Assembly: GCA_020073085.1 (NCBI GenBank)
Contig: JAIQFV010000005.1
Location: forward strand, 62,001 to 126,000
DNA: 64,000 nucleotides
Source of the DNA: Terriglobia bacterium
GTDB lineage: Bacteria > Acidobacteriota > Terriglobia > JAIQFV01
Direction of reading: 5' to 3'
Part shown: piece by piece, positions 8,579 through 17,659 of the stretch
How positions within the stretch are numbered: the first letter of the stretch is position 1
How the letters are laid out: every line of letters begins with the position of its first letter
Translations under genes and position numbers: made by a program
The notes under the pieces: model-generated
Databases searched by the model: none
What the model saw: only the letters and a program-made list of their open reading frames with translations
What the model was told of the DNA's origin: nothing

Positions 8579-9523
8579 TCAGACCAGTTGCTCTCCAGGG
8601 GTAATTCTAAAGCCATTCAAAAAATCGATTCCTTCCATGCGGCGGTGACCTGCCGGTTGGACTTCCAGGAGGCTCAAACATGCGCCTCCCCCCGTCCGCA
8701 CCTGCAAAGCGGAATGCGGTCGGTGAATCAATGTTCCCGGAGGGGATTCTGTTTCCATGTCCCCGGCTTCCGTTGGCTTCCCCGTTCTCCAGACTCGAAG
8801 GTACCCTCCTCTAAAGGTAGTGAAGGTTCCGGGCCAAGGGTTCAGTCCGCGAACGCAGTTGTGGATTCTGTTTGCCGGCCAGCCCCAGTCGAGCTTCCCA
8901 TCTTCCTTTTTGAGAATCGGCGCCAGGGTCGCCTGAGAGTCGTCCTGCGTCCGGGGATGGAGGGAGCCTTCCTCGATTCCCTCCAGCGATTCCATCAACA
9001 GTTCGGCTCCTAGTCCAGCCAGTTTGTCATGCAGGGTCTGTGCATTGTCCTCCGGAAGGATTGCCACCGCGCGTTGAAGAAGTATGTTGCCGGTATCCAG
9101 GCCCGCGTCCATTTGGAGGGTGGTGACCCCCGTGTGGATCTCTCCGTTTGCTACCGCCCATTGGATCGGGGCTGCTCCGCGATATTTGGGGAGCAGGGAA
9201 GCGTGAACATTGATGGCGCCGTATCGGGGCATCTCGAGCATCCAGGGGGGAAGGATCTTTCCGTAGGCGACAACGACAATGACATCGGGCCCGAGTTGCG
9301 CCATCGTCTCCCGAACGTCATCGGTCCGAATCTTCTCAGGCGAATAGACAGGGAGATGGTGAATGGCAGCGAACCGTTTGACCGGCGGCGGGGTGGGGGT
9401 ATGCGAGCGGCCTACGGGACGATCGGGTTGCGAAAACACCCCTGCCACGGTGTGTCTGGATTCCACCAGCCTGGCCAGCGACGGGAGAGCGAAGATGGGT
9501 GTACCCATAAAAAGGATATTCAT
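8579..9523 (-). CDS. fmt: Methionyl-tRNA formyltransferase
   Basis: A 314-residue enzyme that formylates Met-tRNAi using 10-formyl-THF. The N-terminal Rossmann part shows the catalytic triad N105, H107 (INVHASLLPKYRGAAPI) and D143 (MDAGLDTGNIL); the C-terminal OB-fold part shows RIHNCVRGLNPWPGT. Length is normal for Fmt. The gene converges with def, the stops being six bases apart. The ATG at 9523 has no Shine-Dalgarno sequence; instead an array of five GCTGANN heptads ends 12 bases before it, so how translation starts here is unclear. The catalytic call is certain. Confidence 0.97.
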   Translation of the reverse strand: MNILFMGTPIFALPSLARLVESRHTVAGVFSQPDRPVGRSHTPTPPPVKRFAAIHHLPVYSPEKIRTDDVRETMAQLGPDVIVVVAYGKILPPWMLEMPRYGAINVHASLLPKYRGAAPIQWAVANGEIHTGVTTLQMDAGLDTGNILLQRAVAILPEDNAQTLHDKLAGLGAELLMESLEGIEEGSLHPRTQDDSQATLAPILKKEDGKLDWGWPANRIHNCVRGLNPWPGTFTTFRGGYLRVWRTGKPTEAGDMETESPPGTLIHRPHSALQVRTGGGACLSLLEVQPAGHRRMEGIDFLNGFRITPGEQLV

Positions 9524-9535
9524 GATTGGACAAGC

Positions 9536-9804
9536 GATCAGCGGTCAGCAATCAGCGATCAGCTTTCAGCAAGCAATTATCATCCATTAGGTATCAGTTC
9601 TCAGAATATGATCTTGTGCGACCGGTAGTTGGCTCTAAAACTTCCCTCCCATCTCTCGGCCTCTGTTGAGCTCTCCTCGAGTCAACCAGCGCTTAGCAAG
9701 AATACCGGAGTAAACTCAATATCAAACCTCGACCCTCGAAGGCAAATAGCTGGTTGCTGTTCGTTGATGGCTGACCGCTGATGGCTGATCGCCAATTGCT
9801 GATT
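9536..9804. repeat. GCTGANN heptad element with inverted arms, filling the fmt/PASTA gap
   Basis: The 372-base gap between the divergent fmt and PASTA genes holds two short heptad arrays in opposite orientation. On the left, 9536-9570 reads as five tandem NNTCAGC units (GAT, GGT, AAT, GAT and TTT variants, differing at the first two bases). On the right, 9763-9804 reads as six tandem units of the reverse complement, GCTGANN, two of them degenerate. The 190 bases between show no coding potential. Read from the spacer, GCTGA points outward on each side toward the start of the flanking gene. The right array runs into the -35 box of the PASTA promoter. Similar elements occur at 29272, 35804 and 50389. 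Confidence 0.85.
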
Positions 9805-9831
9805 GCGACCCGAAGTTCGCTATGCTAAACT
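9803..9831 (+). promoter_or_regulatory. Promoter for the PASTA-rpe-bamD series
   Basis: TTGCGA at 9803-9808, a 17-base spacer and TAAACT at 9826-9831, the last preceded by TGC (extended -10 form). The -35 box begins inside the last GCTGANN heptad. The predicted start near 9838 gives a leader of about 58 bases before the ATG at 9896. Confidence 0.45.
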
Positions 9832-9895
9832 TTGTTTTTCGGAACGCAAGCAGGAAGGTTGCGCGAATTCTGACGGCGGCAGAATAGCATTTCAG

Positions 9896-10621
9896 ATGCT
9901 TGTAGAAAAGTTGAAATTGATCGGCCGGACTTTACTCACCGTGTTCATCCTGGTGAGTGTCGCGTTTCTCAGCGCCCTGACGGCGATGCGATTTGCCATT
10001 CGCGGGCAGGTGGTCCGGGTCCCCCAGGTGGTGGGTCTGGATCAGGTTCAAGGCGAGGGTAGGCTTGCCTCCAGCAAACTGCTTCTGAAAGTGGAGTCAA
10101 AAGTTTATAATGACTCCCAGCCGGCAGGTGTCATTGTTTCTCAGGATCCTCCGGTCGGCGCCCAGGTGAAGACTCACGGAAAGGTAAGCGTTGTTTTGAG
10201 CCTGGGGAGGCGCAAGGTCCCCATCCCGGACCTTATCGGGGGAACCCTGCGGGCCGCGCGCATCAATCTGGTAAGGCGGGGATTGACCCTGGGATTGGTG
10301 GCGTCGGTGAGCAGTGGGACAGTGGAAAGGGACCGGATCGTCTCGCAGGAACCTCCGGCAGACTCCAAGGAAGTTTTGAGTCCGTCGGTGGATGTTGTGC
10401 TGTCACGCGGCGCGGGAATTGAGGCATACCTGGTCCCCGATTTTATCGGGATGGATTTTCGTCAGGCCTCGGAGATCGTTACTGGGGAAGGATTTGTCCG
10501 CGGGGCAGTGAATTTGCAGAGTTATCCGGATGTGGCCAGCGGGCTTGTAATTGCCCAGCAACCCCCCGCCGGAAGTAAAGTAGTGCCTGGCGCCTCGATC
10601 GGATTCACGGTGTCAAGATAG
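9896..10621 (+). CDS. Membrane-anchored protein with three PASTA domains
   Basis: A 241-residue protein with one N-terminal membrane segment (about residues 9-30, LLTVFILVSVAFLSALTAM) and three PASTA repeats outside the membrane. The repeats start at VRVPQVVGLD, VPIPDLIGGT and YLVPDFIGMD, and each closes with a QxPPxGxxV-type phrase (SQDPPVGAQV, SQEPPADSKE, AQQPPAGSKV). PASTA domains bind peptidoglycan stem peptides or muropeptides and usually occur on penicillin-binding proteins or PknB kinases; here no enzymatic domain is attached. I use ATG 9896; longer forms would run into the heptad repeat. It is followed by rpe after 16 bases, an arrangement that I believe is common in Acidobacteria. 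Confidence 0.88.
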   Translation: MLVEKLKLIGRTLLTVFILVSVAFLSALTAMRFAIRGQVVRVPQVVGLDQVQGEGRLASSKLLLKVESKVYNDSQPAGVIVSQDPPVGAQVKTHGKVSVVLSLGRRKVPIPDLIGGTLRAARINLVRRGLTLGLVASVSSGTVERDRIVSQEPPADSKEVLSPSVDVVLSRGAGIEAYLVPDFIGMDFRQASEIVTGEGFVRGAVNLQSYPDVASGLVIAQQPPAGSKVVPGASIGFTVSR

Positions 10622-10637
10622 GCCATTTACAAAAACG

Positions 10638-11339
10638 ATGATTGATATTCTACCCTCCATCCTTTCCGCAGATTTTGCCCATCTAGCCGACGAAATACGC
10701 ACCGTGGAGGAAGCGGGAGCCACGATGTTGCATGTCGACGTGATGGATGGGCACTTTGTCCCCAACATCACCATCGGCCCCCCGGTGATCGAGTGCATCC
10801 ACAAGGCAACCTCGTTACCCCTGGATGTGCATCTGATGATTACAGAACCCGAGCGCTATTTGAGAAACTTTATCGACGCCGGGGCCGATTCGATCTCTGT
10901 CCAGGTAGAATCCACAGTCCATCTGGACCGGGTGATCCAGTTCATCAAGAATGAAGGCCGCAGTGCCGGCGTCGTCCTGAATCCCGCGACGCCCCTGACG
11001 ATGGTGGAGGAGGTCTTGGAGAACGTCGATCATGTGCTCATCATGTCAGTCAATCCAGGCTTTGGCGGGCAGAAATTCATCGATTACAGTCTGGACAAGA
11101 TTGCGCGTTTGAAGGAAATGATTGAAGAAGCCGAACTGGACTGCCGCATCGAAGTGGATGGCGGGATTGAAAGCGGGAATTTGCGCGAGGTGCTGGAAGC
11201 GGGGGCGGAGATGATCGTGGTCGGCTCCCACATTTTCCATGCCGAGGATCCCGCGGAAGCGCTGCGGGAGTTGTTCCGCATCGCCCGGCAGTTTGAGGGG
11301 GAATCCAGCGTGGAGTCCACCGCACGATTCGAGTCTTGA
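10638..11339 (+). CDS. rpe: Ribulose-phosphate 3-epimerase
   Basis: A 233-residue TIM-barrel enzyme that interconverts ribulose 5-phosphate and xylulose 5-phosphate in the pentose phosphate pathway. The family signatures are complete: PSILSADFAHL at the N-terminus, HVDVMDGHFVPNITIGP with the metal-binding His and Asp, DVHLMI, LIMSVNPGFGGQKF, and EVDGGI with the second catalytic aspartate. The phosphate-binding glycine strand VVGSHIF follows. It sits 16 bases after the PASTA gene and 37 bases before the BamD-like gene, so it probably shares their transcript. The last 20 residues are a short non-conserved tail. Confidence 0.97.
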   Translation: MIDILPSILSADFAHLADEIRTVEEAGATMLHVDVMDGHFVPNITIGPPVIECIHKATSLPLDVHLMITEPERYLRNFIDAGADSISVQVESTVHLDRVIQFIKNEGRSAGVVLNPATPLTMVEEVLENVDHVLIMSVNPGFGGQKFIDYSLDKIARLKEMIEEAELDCRIEVDGGIESGNLREVLEAGAEMIVVGSHIFHAEDPAEALRELFRIARQFEGESSVESTARFES

Positions 11340-11376
11340 ATCGAGATTTTCAAAAATGGGAAGGAGAAAGTTGGGC

Positions 11377-12633
11377 ATGTTGAAACGATGGGTGATGGGA
11401 ATTGGGATCGGCCTGATGATAGGTTCCCTGTACGGGTGCCTGTTCTTTGGGCATAAGAAGGCCGCCGCCGTGGCACCCACGACGGAAACGGAGCCGGATA
11501 AGATCCTCTTTGAGCGGGGAGTCGCGGAGATAGAAAAGGGGCGCTATGATGTCGGGCGCTTGACCCTGCAAACTCTGATCAACACCTACCCGGACAGTGA
11601 ATATCTTTCCAAAGCGAAGCTGCAAATTGCCGATTCGTTTTATAAACAGGGGGGAACGACGGGATTGGTCCAGGCGAAGGCGGAATACATGGATTTCAGG
11701 ACGTTCTTCCCCAACGATCCTGACGCGGCAGAGGCCCAAATGAAGGCCGCGATGACCAACTATCGACAGATGGAAAAGCCCGATCGCGATCGCACCCAGG
11801 CGCGAGCCGCAGAAGAGGAATTCAAATTCATGCTGGCGCAATACCCCAAGAGCCAGTATGCCCCCGAAGCACAGCAGAAACTGCGCGAAGTACAGGAGGT
11901 TCTGGCCGAGGGAAATTTTGAGGTGGGCCGGCAGTATTTTTTGCGGCGCTCCTACCGGGCGGCCATGGACCGGTTCCGGGAAACGCTGCAAAAGTATCCG
12001 GATTATAGCGGACAGGACAAGACGCTGTGGTTGTTGGCCCAGTCTTTCGAGCGAACCAACAATGACCGGGGCGCCGCGGAGACCTTCTCGAAAATCATTC
12101 AGTACTTTCCCAGCAGTGATTACTTTGATAAATCGAAAGAGCGCCTGGCCGATTTGAACATGCCGATTCCGGCCACCGACCCCAAGGCCGTCGAGGTGGC
12201 ACAACAAGAGGAAGCAAACCGCGCCCACAAGGGCATGATGGGTCATGTGTGGGGGATGATGAGGAAGAGCCCGGATGTCACCTTAGCCCGGACAACCCCG
12301 TCACCCATGCCGCCTTTTCCCACCGAAACCGCATCGAAGCAGCCTCCACCCTCCCCCGAACCGGGTGCGGGAGGCGCCTCTGCGGAAATCACCGTGGGTC
12401 GGGTGTCGAGTTCGCCCGCCAGTTCCAAAGCGACCCCTGATTCCAACGCGAGTGCCCCAACCCCATCCTCGGGAACCAGCAAGGATGCCAACCCTCCGGC
12501 CGCCGCCCCCCCGCCCACCGACGATAACAAACCGGCGGTCAGTCAGGACAAAAAGGACTCATCTTCTGAGACTTCGAAGTCAACCTCCAAGAAGAAAAAG
12601 AAGAGCCTAAGAAAGAAAATCTTGAGGTTTTGA
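11377..12633 (+). CDS. bamD: BamD-like outer membrane assembly lipoprotein
   Basis: A 418-residue lipoprotein: the signal sequence ends in a lipobox (SLYGC), so it should be anchored in the outer membrane. Residues 45-270 are TPR-like helices of the BamD/YfiO type, with repeated phrases such as YDVGRLTLQTLINTYPDSEY, FRTFFPNDPDAAEA and FSKIIQYFPSSDYFD. BamD is the essential lipoprotein partner of BamA in inserting outer-membrane beta-barrels. The C-terminal 130 residues are unusual for BamD: a Pro/Ser/Thr-rich tail that ends in a lysine-rich patch (KKKKKSLRKK). ATG 11377 follows AAGGAG by ten bases; an earlier in-frame ATG at 11356 lies before that site. Confidence 0.85.
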   Translation: MLKRWVMGIGIGLMIGSLYGCLFFGHKKAAAVAPTTETEPDKILFERGVAEIEKGRYDVGRLTLQTLINTYPDSEYLSKAKLQIADSFYKQGGTTGLVQAKAEYMDFRTFFPNDPDAAEAQMKAAMTNYRQMEKPDRDRTQARAAEEEFKFMLAQYPKSQYAPEAQQKLREVQEVLAEGNFEVGRQYFLRRSYRAAMDRFRETLQKYPDYSGQDKTLWLLAQSFERTNNDRGAAETFSKIIQYFPSSDYFDKSKERLADLNMPIPATDPKAVEVAQQEEANRAHKGMMGHVWGMMRKSPDVTLARTTPSPMPPFPTETASKQPPPSPEPGAGGASAEITVGRVSSSPASSKATPDSNASAPTPSSGTSKDANPPAAAPPPTDDNKPAVSQDKKDSSSETSKSTSKKKKKSLRKKILRF

Positions 12634-12732
12634 GCTTCTTCCGTTTATTATCGGGGGAGTCTTGGGGCAAACAATGCGCCCGATCATCAGAGACGCATAA
12701 GGGAGGCGCCCATCCAGAAAGAAGACTTCTCA

Positions 12733-14418
12733 ATGCCTACAAAAATTCTACTCGCGGACGACAGTATTACCATTCAGAAGATCGTCCATCAAACCTTTGA
12801 GCATGAATCGGTCGAGTTGACCCTGGTGGGGAACGGGGACGCCGCCATTCGTAAGATGCACGAGGTCGCACCCGATCTCGTGCTGGCCGATATTTTCATG
12901 CCGGGGAAGACCGGCTATGAGGTCTGTGAATACGTCAAGCAGCAGCCGGAGCTGGCGTCGGTCCCGGTCATTCTGCTGGTTGGGGCCTTTGAGCCGTTCG
13001 ATGAGAAGGAAGCTGCGCGGGTGCACGCGGACGATCACCTCAAGAAGCCCTTTGCACCGCAGATGCTGGTGGAGACGATCCGGAAATTTGTAGTGCTTGA
13101 ACCGAGTGAATTGAAGGGACGAGAATCAACAGGGCCTGAAGCATCTGAAGTGATGCCTCCCCCGCCGGCTCCCGCTGAAACCCAATGGCATGCAGAACAA
13201 TCCGAAGTCATCCCGTTGGCTCCCCCCGTCGATTTCAGTCGCGCTGTTACCCGACCCCTTGTGGAAGAGCCCCCGCCGCTGCCCTCGGTGGCGCGGGAAG
13301 AACCTCAGGAATCGGCGGTCGGGCGCCGAGTGGAACCAGCCCCCCCGGTGGCGGAATTCCCGAACTTTATGGAAGAGAGTGAGGCGCCGCTCGAGATATC
13401 ACACGTGCATGAACCTCCCGCGGACGAAAGTGTCATGGAAACACAGCGGTTGATGTCCGGACCCGAAATGGTCCCACCCCCACCAAGTTTTGAACGGGTT
13501 AGGGAAGAGGCCTCGGCTGCGGCGGAACCAGAGCCCTGGGAAGCGCAGCCTCCGCTGACCTTGGAGGAACCTCCTGTATTTTCCCCTGGGCCGACGACGG
13601 AAGTGGAACCCGTGGCCCTGTCGGAGCCAAGCCGAGAGTATTTATCTGAACTAAGAGAGACACCTGTTTTAGAGCCTTCGGAAAGTGCAGCCTTGGAAGC
13701 GTCGGCAGAAAGAGGGTTCCATCTCAATCCAGCCTTTCCGGTCGCTGAGGAATTCTCAAAACCCCAGGAGGTTCTGTCTCCACCTTCCCTCCCTGAGACG
13801 GCTTCTGAATCAGCCCCCGCGGTAACGGCTCCTGAGATGGCGACATCGCGCACACCTCACGCCGGCGAATCCGAGGAATTGGGATCAGCGCTCACGGATG
13901 AGTTTAAGGAGTTTCAACGTGAGCTGGTGCGCCATGCCCCTAACGTCCTGCCTCAACTGGTCGAAGAGCCGCTCGCCGAGGAGCCTCCCTTTCAACCTTC
14001 TCCGGTGGAAGGCGTCGCGCCCGTAGAGGAGGAGGTGATGGGACCTCCCGCTCCTTTCATGCCCCGTGAAGAGATCCCCGCGGCGCCACCGCTGGAGCTT
14101 GCGGCGATCCCGACGCCTCCACCACTTGATCTTGGAGAACCGTTTGCGCCACCTCTTCTTGATTTTGCGGAGACCCCCGCATTTGCTCCGCCGGAACTGG
14201 CGGAAGCCTCCTTGCCTGTCCCAGCGAAGGCGGGAGAGTCTCTGCCGGCCCCAGCGCCGTCTCTCGGTCCCGGAGAACTCTCACAAGAGATGATTGATGC
14301 CATTGCGCGGCGCGTCGTGGAACAAATGTCATCTCGCGTCGTCGAGGAGATTGCCTGGGAGGTCGTCCCCGAGATTGCGGAGACGCTCCTGCGGAAAAAC
14401 ATCGCCGAGAAAAAGTGA
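12733..14418 (+). CDS. Response regulator with very long disordered Pro/Glu-rich tail
   Basis: A 561-residue protein. Residues 1-120 are a CheY-type receiver: acidic pair in LLADDS, phosphorylation site D53 in LADIFMPGKTGYEV, and the lysine in LKKPFAP; the usual Thr/Ser after strand four appears to be replaced (LLVGAFE). Residues 125-510 are low-complexity, rich in Pro, Glu, Ala and Ser, and probably unfolded. The last 45 residues form amphipathic helices (IARRVVEQMSSRVVEEIAWEVVPEIAETLL), like the oligomerising tail of PopZ-type and some deltaproteobacterial response regulators. There is no DNA-binding or enzymatic output domain, and no kinase gene nearby. A scaffold or polarity role is possible but not shown. 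Confidence 0.85.
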   Translation: MPTKILLADDSITIQKIVHQTFEHESVELTLVGNGDAAIRKMHEVAPDLVLADIFMPGKTGYEVCEYVKQQPELASVPVILLVGAFEPFDEKEAARVHADDHLKKPFAPQMLVETIRKFVVLEPSELKGRESTGPEASEVMPPPPAPAETQWHAEQSEVIPLAPPVDFSRAVTRPLVEEPPPLPSVAREEPQESAVGRRVEPAPPVAEFPNFMEESEAPLEISHVHEPPADESVMETQRLMSGPEMVPPPPSFERVREEASAAAEPEPWEAQPPLTLEEPPVFSPGPTTEVEPVALSEPSREYLSELRETPVLEPSESAALEASAERGFHLNPAFPVAEEFSKPQEVLSPPSLPETASESAPAVTAPEMATSRTPHAGESEELGSALTDEFKEFQRELVRHAPNVLPQLVEEPLAEEPPFQPSPVEGVAPVEEEVMGPPAPFMPREEIPAAPPLELAAIPTPPPLDLGEPFAPPLLDFAETPAFAPPELAEASLPVPAKAGESLPAPAPSLGPGELSQEMIDAIARRVVEQMSSRVVEEIAWEVVPEIAETLLRKNIAEKK

Positions 14419-14643
14419 CCTCAGCAACCATCCCCCTGCCTGCCCGCCCGGCCGGCTGCAAAGATCAATCCAGTTTCTAATGTTGATAAGTTCTGATCTC
14501 GCCCCCCGGTAGGTGTCCGTTCCCAAGACGATCCCCCGATCCTTCAGTTTCCCCTCCTTCGACCCTCCTTATCGGATGTAAATCGACGATCCTCAGTTCA
14601 GGGGATATTGAGCATTCCCGGCAAGTGAAGGGGGAATGATTCA

Positions 14644-14652
14644 TGCTATAAT
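14644..14652 (+). promoter_or_regulatory. Extended -10 promoter for valS
   Basis: TGCTATAAT at 14644-14652 is a perfect extended -10 element; no -35 box stands at 16-19 bases, as expected for extended -10 promoters. Transcription from about 14659 gives a leader of only 26 bases, too short for a T-box. The rest of the 266-base gap after the response regulator (14419-14643) shows nothing I can name. Confidence 0.5.
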
Positions 14653-14684
14653 CCCCTGTTTTCAAAGCAATTTGAGAAAGCATC

Positions 14685-17474
14685 GTGAGGACGTTGCGGG
14701 AAATGAAACGCGAAATCTCGAAGGTGTACGACCCGAAGAGTGCAGAGGAGAAGTGGTACCCCTTGTGGGAGTCCAAGGGGTACTTCGTGGCCGACGTGCA
14801 CTCGACCAAGCCTTCTTATGTCATGGTCATCCCTCCCCCTAATGTGACCGGGACACTGCACATGGGGCATATGCTGGTGTGTACGCTGCATGACATTGTG
14901 GCACGCTGGCGGCGTATGAGCGGCGACAACGTGCTGTGGCTTCCCGGAATGGATCATGCCGGCATCGCCACACAGAATGTCGTCGAGCGACTGCTCCTGG
15001 AGGAAGAACACCTGACTCGGCACGATCTGGGGCGGGACGAATTCGTGAAGCGGGTCTGGCAATGGAAAGAGAAAAGTGGCGGAATCATTTTGAGACAGAT
15101 GCGCCGGCTGGGGGCTTCGCTGGATTGGACGCGGGAGCGGTTCACCCTCGATGAAGGACTCTCGCGCGCGGTACGGGAAGTATTCGTCCGACTTTTTGAA
15201 GAAGGGTTGATCTATCGTGCCAAGCGCCTGATTCATTGGTGCCCCCGATGTACAACGGCCCTTTCCGACCTGGAGGTGAAATATGAAGAGCGGAGCGGCC
15301 GGCTTTGGACGATCAAATATCCGCTTAAACCAACGAGCGCAACTGCCGGGGCTGAGGAGTTTGTCACGGTGGCCACGACCCGTCCGGAAACGATGTTGGG
15401 GGACACGGCGCTGGCGATTCATCCTGAGGACGAGAGGTACTTCTACTTGAAAGGCCGGACGGCGATCCTGCCGCTGATGAAGCGGGAGATTCCCATTGTT
15501 GAAGAAGGGAGCGTCGATCCTGAATTTGGAACGGGGATTGTCAAGGTCACTCCGGCGCACGATCCGAATGATTTCGAGATAGGGGTGAAGAACAATCTGC
15601 CGCAGATCTCGATCCTCGACGAACAAGGGAAGATCATTAATGCCGGGGCGTACAACGGCCTGGACCGCTTCGTCGCGCGCAAGGAAGTGCTTGAGGACCT
15701 GAAGGCACAGGGACTGCTGCTCGAAGAAAGCCCGCACGTCCACAACGTCGGGAAGTGCGACCGCTGTGGGACGGTGGTGGAGCCGCTCATCTCGACCCAA
15801 TGGTTTATGAAGATGAGCGACCCTGATCCTTCGAAGAATCTCTCGGCCCCCGCTCTCAAGGCGGTCGAAGACGGCTATATCCGGTTTGTGCCTTACAACA
15901 AGATCAATGTCTACCGGGAATGGATGACCAACATCCGCGATTGGTGCATCTCCCGGCAGCTGTGGTGGGGACATCGCATCCCGGTGTGGTATTGCGATGC
16001 GTGCGGTCACACGATGGCGATGGTCACCGACCCGTCCCAATGTAGCAAGTGCCAGAGTGATCGGGTTCGCCAGGACCCGGATGTGCTGGACACGTGGTTC
16101 TCCTCGCAGCTTTGGCCGTTCTCCACGCTGGGATGGCCTGAACCGACGGAGGATCTTAAGAAATTCTACCCCACCACCACGATGATCACCGCCGCTGATA
16201 TTATTTTCTTCTGGGTCGCCCGAATGATCATGAGTGGGCTGCGGTTCATGGGGCACGAGCATTGGCGCGCCGGGAATTCAAGCCTGAAGAGTTACCTGGA
16301 CTGGACGCCCCTGGAGTGGGAGGCCTCTGTTCCGTTTCACACCGTGTACTTCAATGTGCTGGTGCGCGATGCGGAAGGCCAGAAGATGTCAAAGTCCAAG
16401 AAGAACGTCATTGATCCCCTCGAAGTGACGGAACAGTATGGGACCGACGCAGTCCGTTTTACGCTGGCCGCCATGGCGGCTCCCGGAGCCGACATTGCTT
16501 TGTCCAAGGAACGTATGGAAGGATATCGGGCCTTTGCCAACAAGATTTGGAATGCGGCCCGCTTCGTCCTGATCAACCTTCCCGAGGAGAGGGTGGAGTT
16601 TCATCCCGATGCGGATCTCGACTGCGCGGAAACTGTGTTTGACCGCTGGATCCGTTCCCGTCTCGCTTCAGTCACTGAGGAGGTGAATCATGCCTTGGAA
16701 GAATTCCGGTTCCATGAGGCCGCCCATGTGGTCTATCAATTTTTCTGGCATGAGTTGTGTGACTGGTACCTCGAGCTGGTGAAGCCGGCGCTGACCGATG
16801 TGCTTGGCCCGCTGGAAACCCGGGCGACGCAGACGCGTTCCCTGGTGGCGGTTTTCGATTATGCTTTGCGGTTGCTTCATCCCTTCATGCCGTTCATCAC
16901 GGAAGAGTTGTGGCAACAGTTGCCGGGGGCAGGGGAGTCAATTTGTGTGGCACGATTTCCTGGACACTTGATGGAACATTACGCAGACCCGCAGGCTGAA
17001 AAGATGGTCCACTTGCTCCAGGGTGTGGTCACAGGCATTCGGAGTTTGCGGGCGGAGAATGAGATCGGGCCTTCCCAGAGAATCCCGGCCCAGGTTTTTC
17101 TGGTGGATCCCACCCACATGGGGGTGTTGGAACAGTTTGAACCTCAGATCCGGATGCTGGCCGGACTGAATACACTCCAGCTTTCTACAGGGGGCGTGAC
17201 CGCCATCAAAGGCCTCAAGCATATTGAAGCGGAATTTGCGGTTGTTATTTCGGCTTCGGCGGTGGGCAACCGTGCCAAAGAGGTCGAACGGTTAACGCGC
17301 GAGAACCAGAAGCTGGAAAAAGACATTGAGAACATTAAGAATAAACTCAACGACCCAAAATTCATCGAACGGGCTCCGGAGGTGGTGGTGGCGGAATGGC
17401 GTGCGCGCCTGCAGGAACTGCTGACCAAACGTCAGCGCATCGAGGAAAGCCTGAGCGCCTATTCCGAGAGCTGA
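14685..17474 (+). CDS. valS: Valyl-tRNA synthetase
   Basis: A 929-residue class I aminoacyl-tRNA synthetase that charges tRNA-Val. The HIGH motif appears as NVTGTLHMGHML (near residue 60), the KMSKS motif as GQKMSKSKKNVIDP (near 566), and the connective-peptide editing domain is present between them with the phrase TTRPETMLGD. The C-terminus is the ValRS coiled-coil arm (EVERLTRENQKLEKDIENI). A cysteine set (CPRC, CDRCGT, CDACG, CSKC) suggests zinc knuckles. The GTG at 14685 has GAGAAAG four bases upstream; the ATG at 14703 is an equally acceptable start that would remove six residues. Monocistronic from its own promoter as far as can be seen. Confidence 0.97.
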   Translation: MRTLREMKREISKVYDPKSAEEKWYPLWESKGYFVADVHSTKPSYVMVIPPPNVTGTLHMGHMLVCTLHDIVARWRRMSGDNVLWLPGMDHAGIATQNVVERLLLEEEHLTRHDLGRDEFVKRVWQWKEKSGGIILRQMRRLGASLDWTRERFTLDEGLSRAVREVFVRLFEEGLIYRAKRLIHWCPRCTTALSDLEVKYEERSGRLWTIKYPLKPTSATAGAEEFVTVATTRPETMLGDTALAIHPEDERYFYLKGRTAILPLMKREIPIVEEGSVDPEFGTGIVKVTPAHDPNDFEIGVKNNLPQISILDEQGKIINAGAYNGLDRFVARKEVLEDLKAQGLLLEESPHVHNVGKCDRCGTVVEPLISTQWFMKMSDPDPSKNLSAPALKAVEDGYIRFVPYNKINVYREWMTNIRDWCISRQLWWGHRIPVWYCDACGHTMAMVTDPSQCSKCQSDRVRQDPDVLDTWFSSQLWPFSTLGWPEPTEDLKKFYPTTTMITAADIIFFWVARMIMSGLRFMGHEHWRAGNSSLKSYLDWTPLEWEASVPFHTVYFNVLVRDAEGQKMSKSKKNVIDPLEVTEQYGTDAVRFTLAAMAAPGADIALSKERMEGYRAFANKIWNAARFVLINLPEERVEFHPDADLDCAETVFDRWIRSRLASVTEEVNHALEEFRFHEAAHVVYQFFWHELCDWYLELVKPALTDVLGPLETRATQTRSLVAVFDYALRLLHPFMPFITEELWQQLPGAGESICVARFPGHLMEHYADPQAEKMVHLLQGVVTGIRSLRAENEIGPSQRIPAQVFLVDPTHMGVLEQFEPQIRMLAGLNTLQLSTGGVTAIKGLKHIEAEFAVVISASAVGNRAKEVERLTRENQKLEKDIENIKNKLNDPKFIERAPEVVVAEWRARLQELLTKRQRIEESLSAYSES

Positions 17475-17659
17475 GAAGAGGTGGGTGGACATGGGCCTCA
17501 TCTCTGCACGGTGGGAATCAGCGATCATTAAAGCAATTGACGCCACGATGCCGAGGTGATTTTTAAAATGGCGAAAGGCGGCCCTCAGGAAGTTTTTGAA
17601 TCGGGAGGTCACCACCCATCGCGGACCCGGGCAGCAGGATTTCCCACAGATGAACACCT

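Noticed and set aside
14419-14684. T-box riboswitch before valS
   Set aside because: The probable promoter at 14644 leaves only a 26-base leader, and no T-box core sequence was seen.
14646-16262. A 538-residue open frame on the reverse strand opposite valS
   Set aside because: It lies wholly within the certain valS gene, is rich in His, Arg and Pro as expected from the antisense of a GC-rich gene, and matches no family I know.
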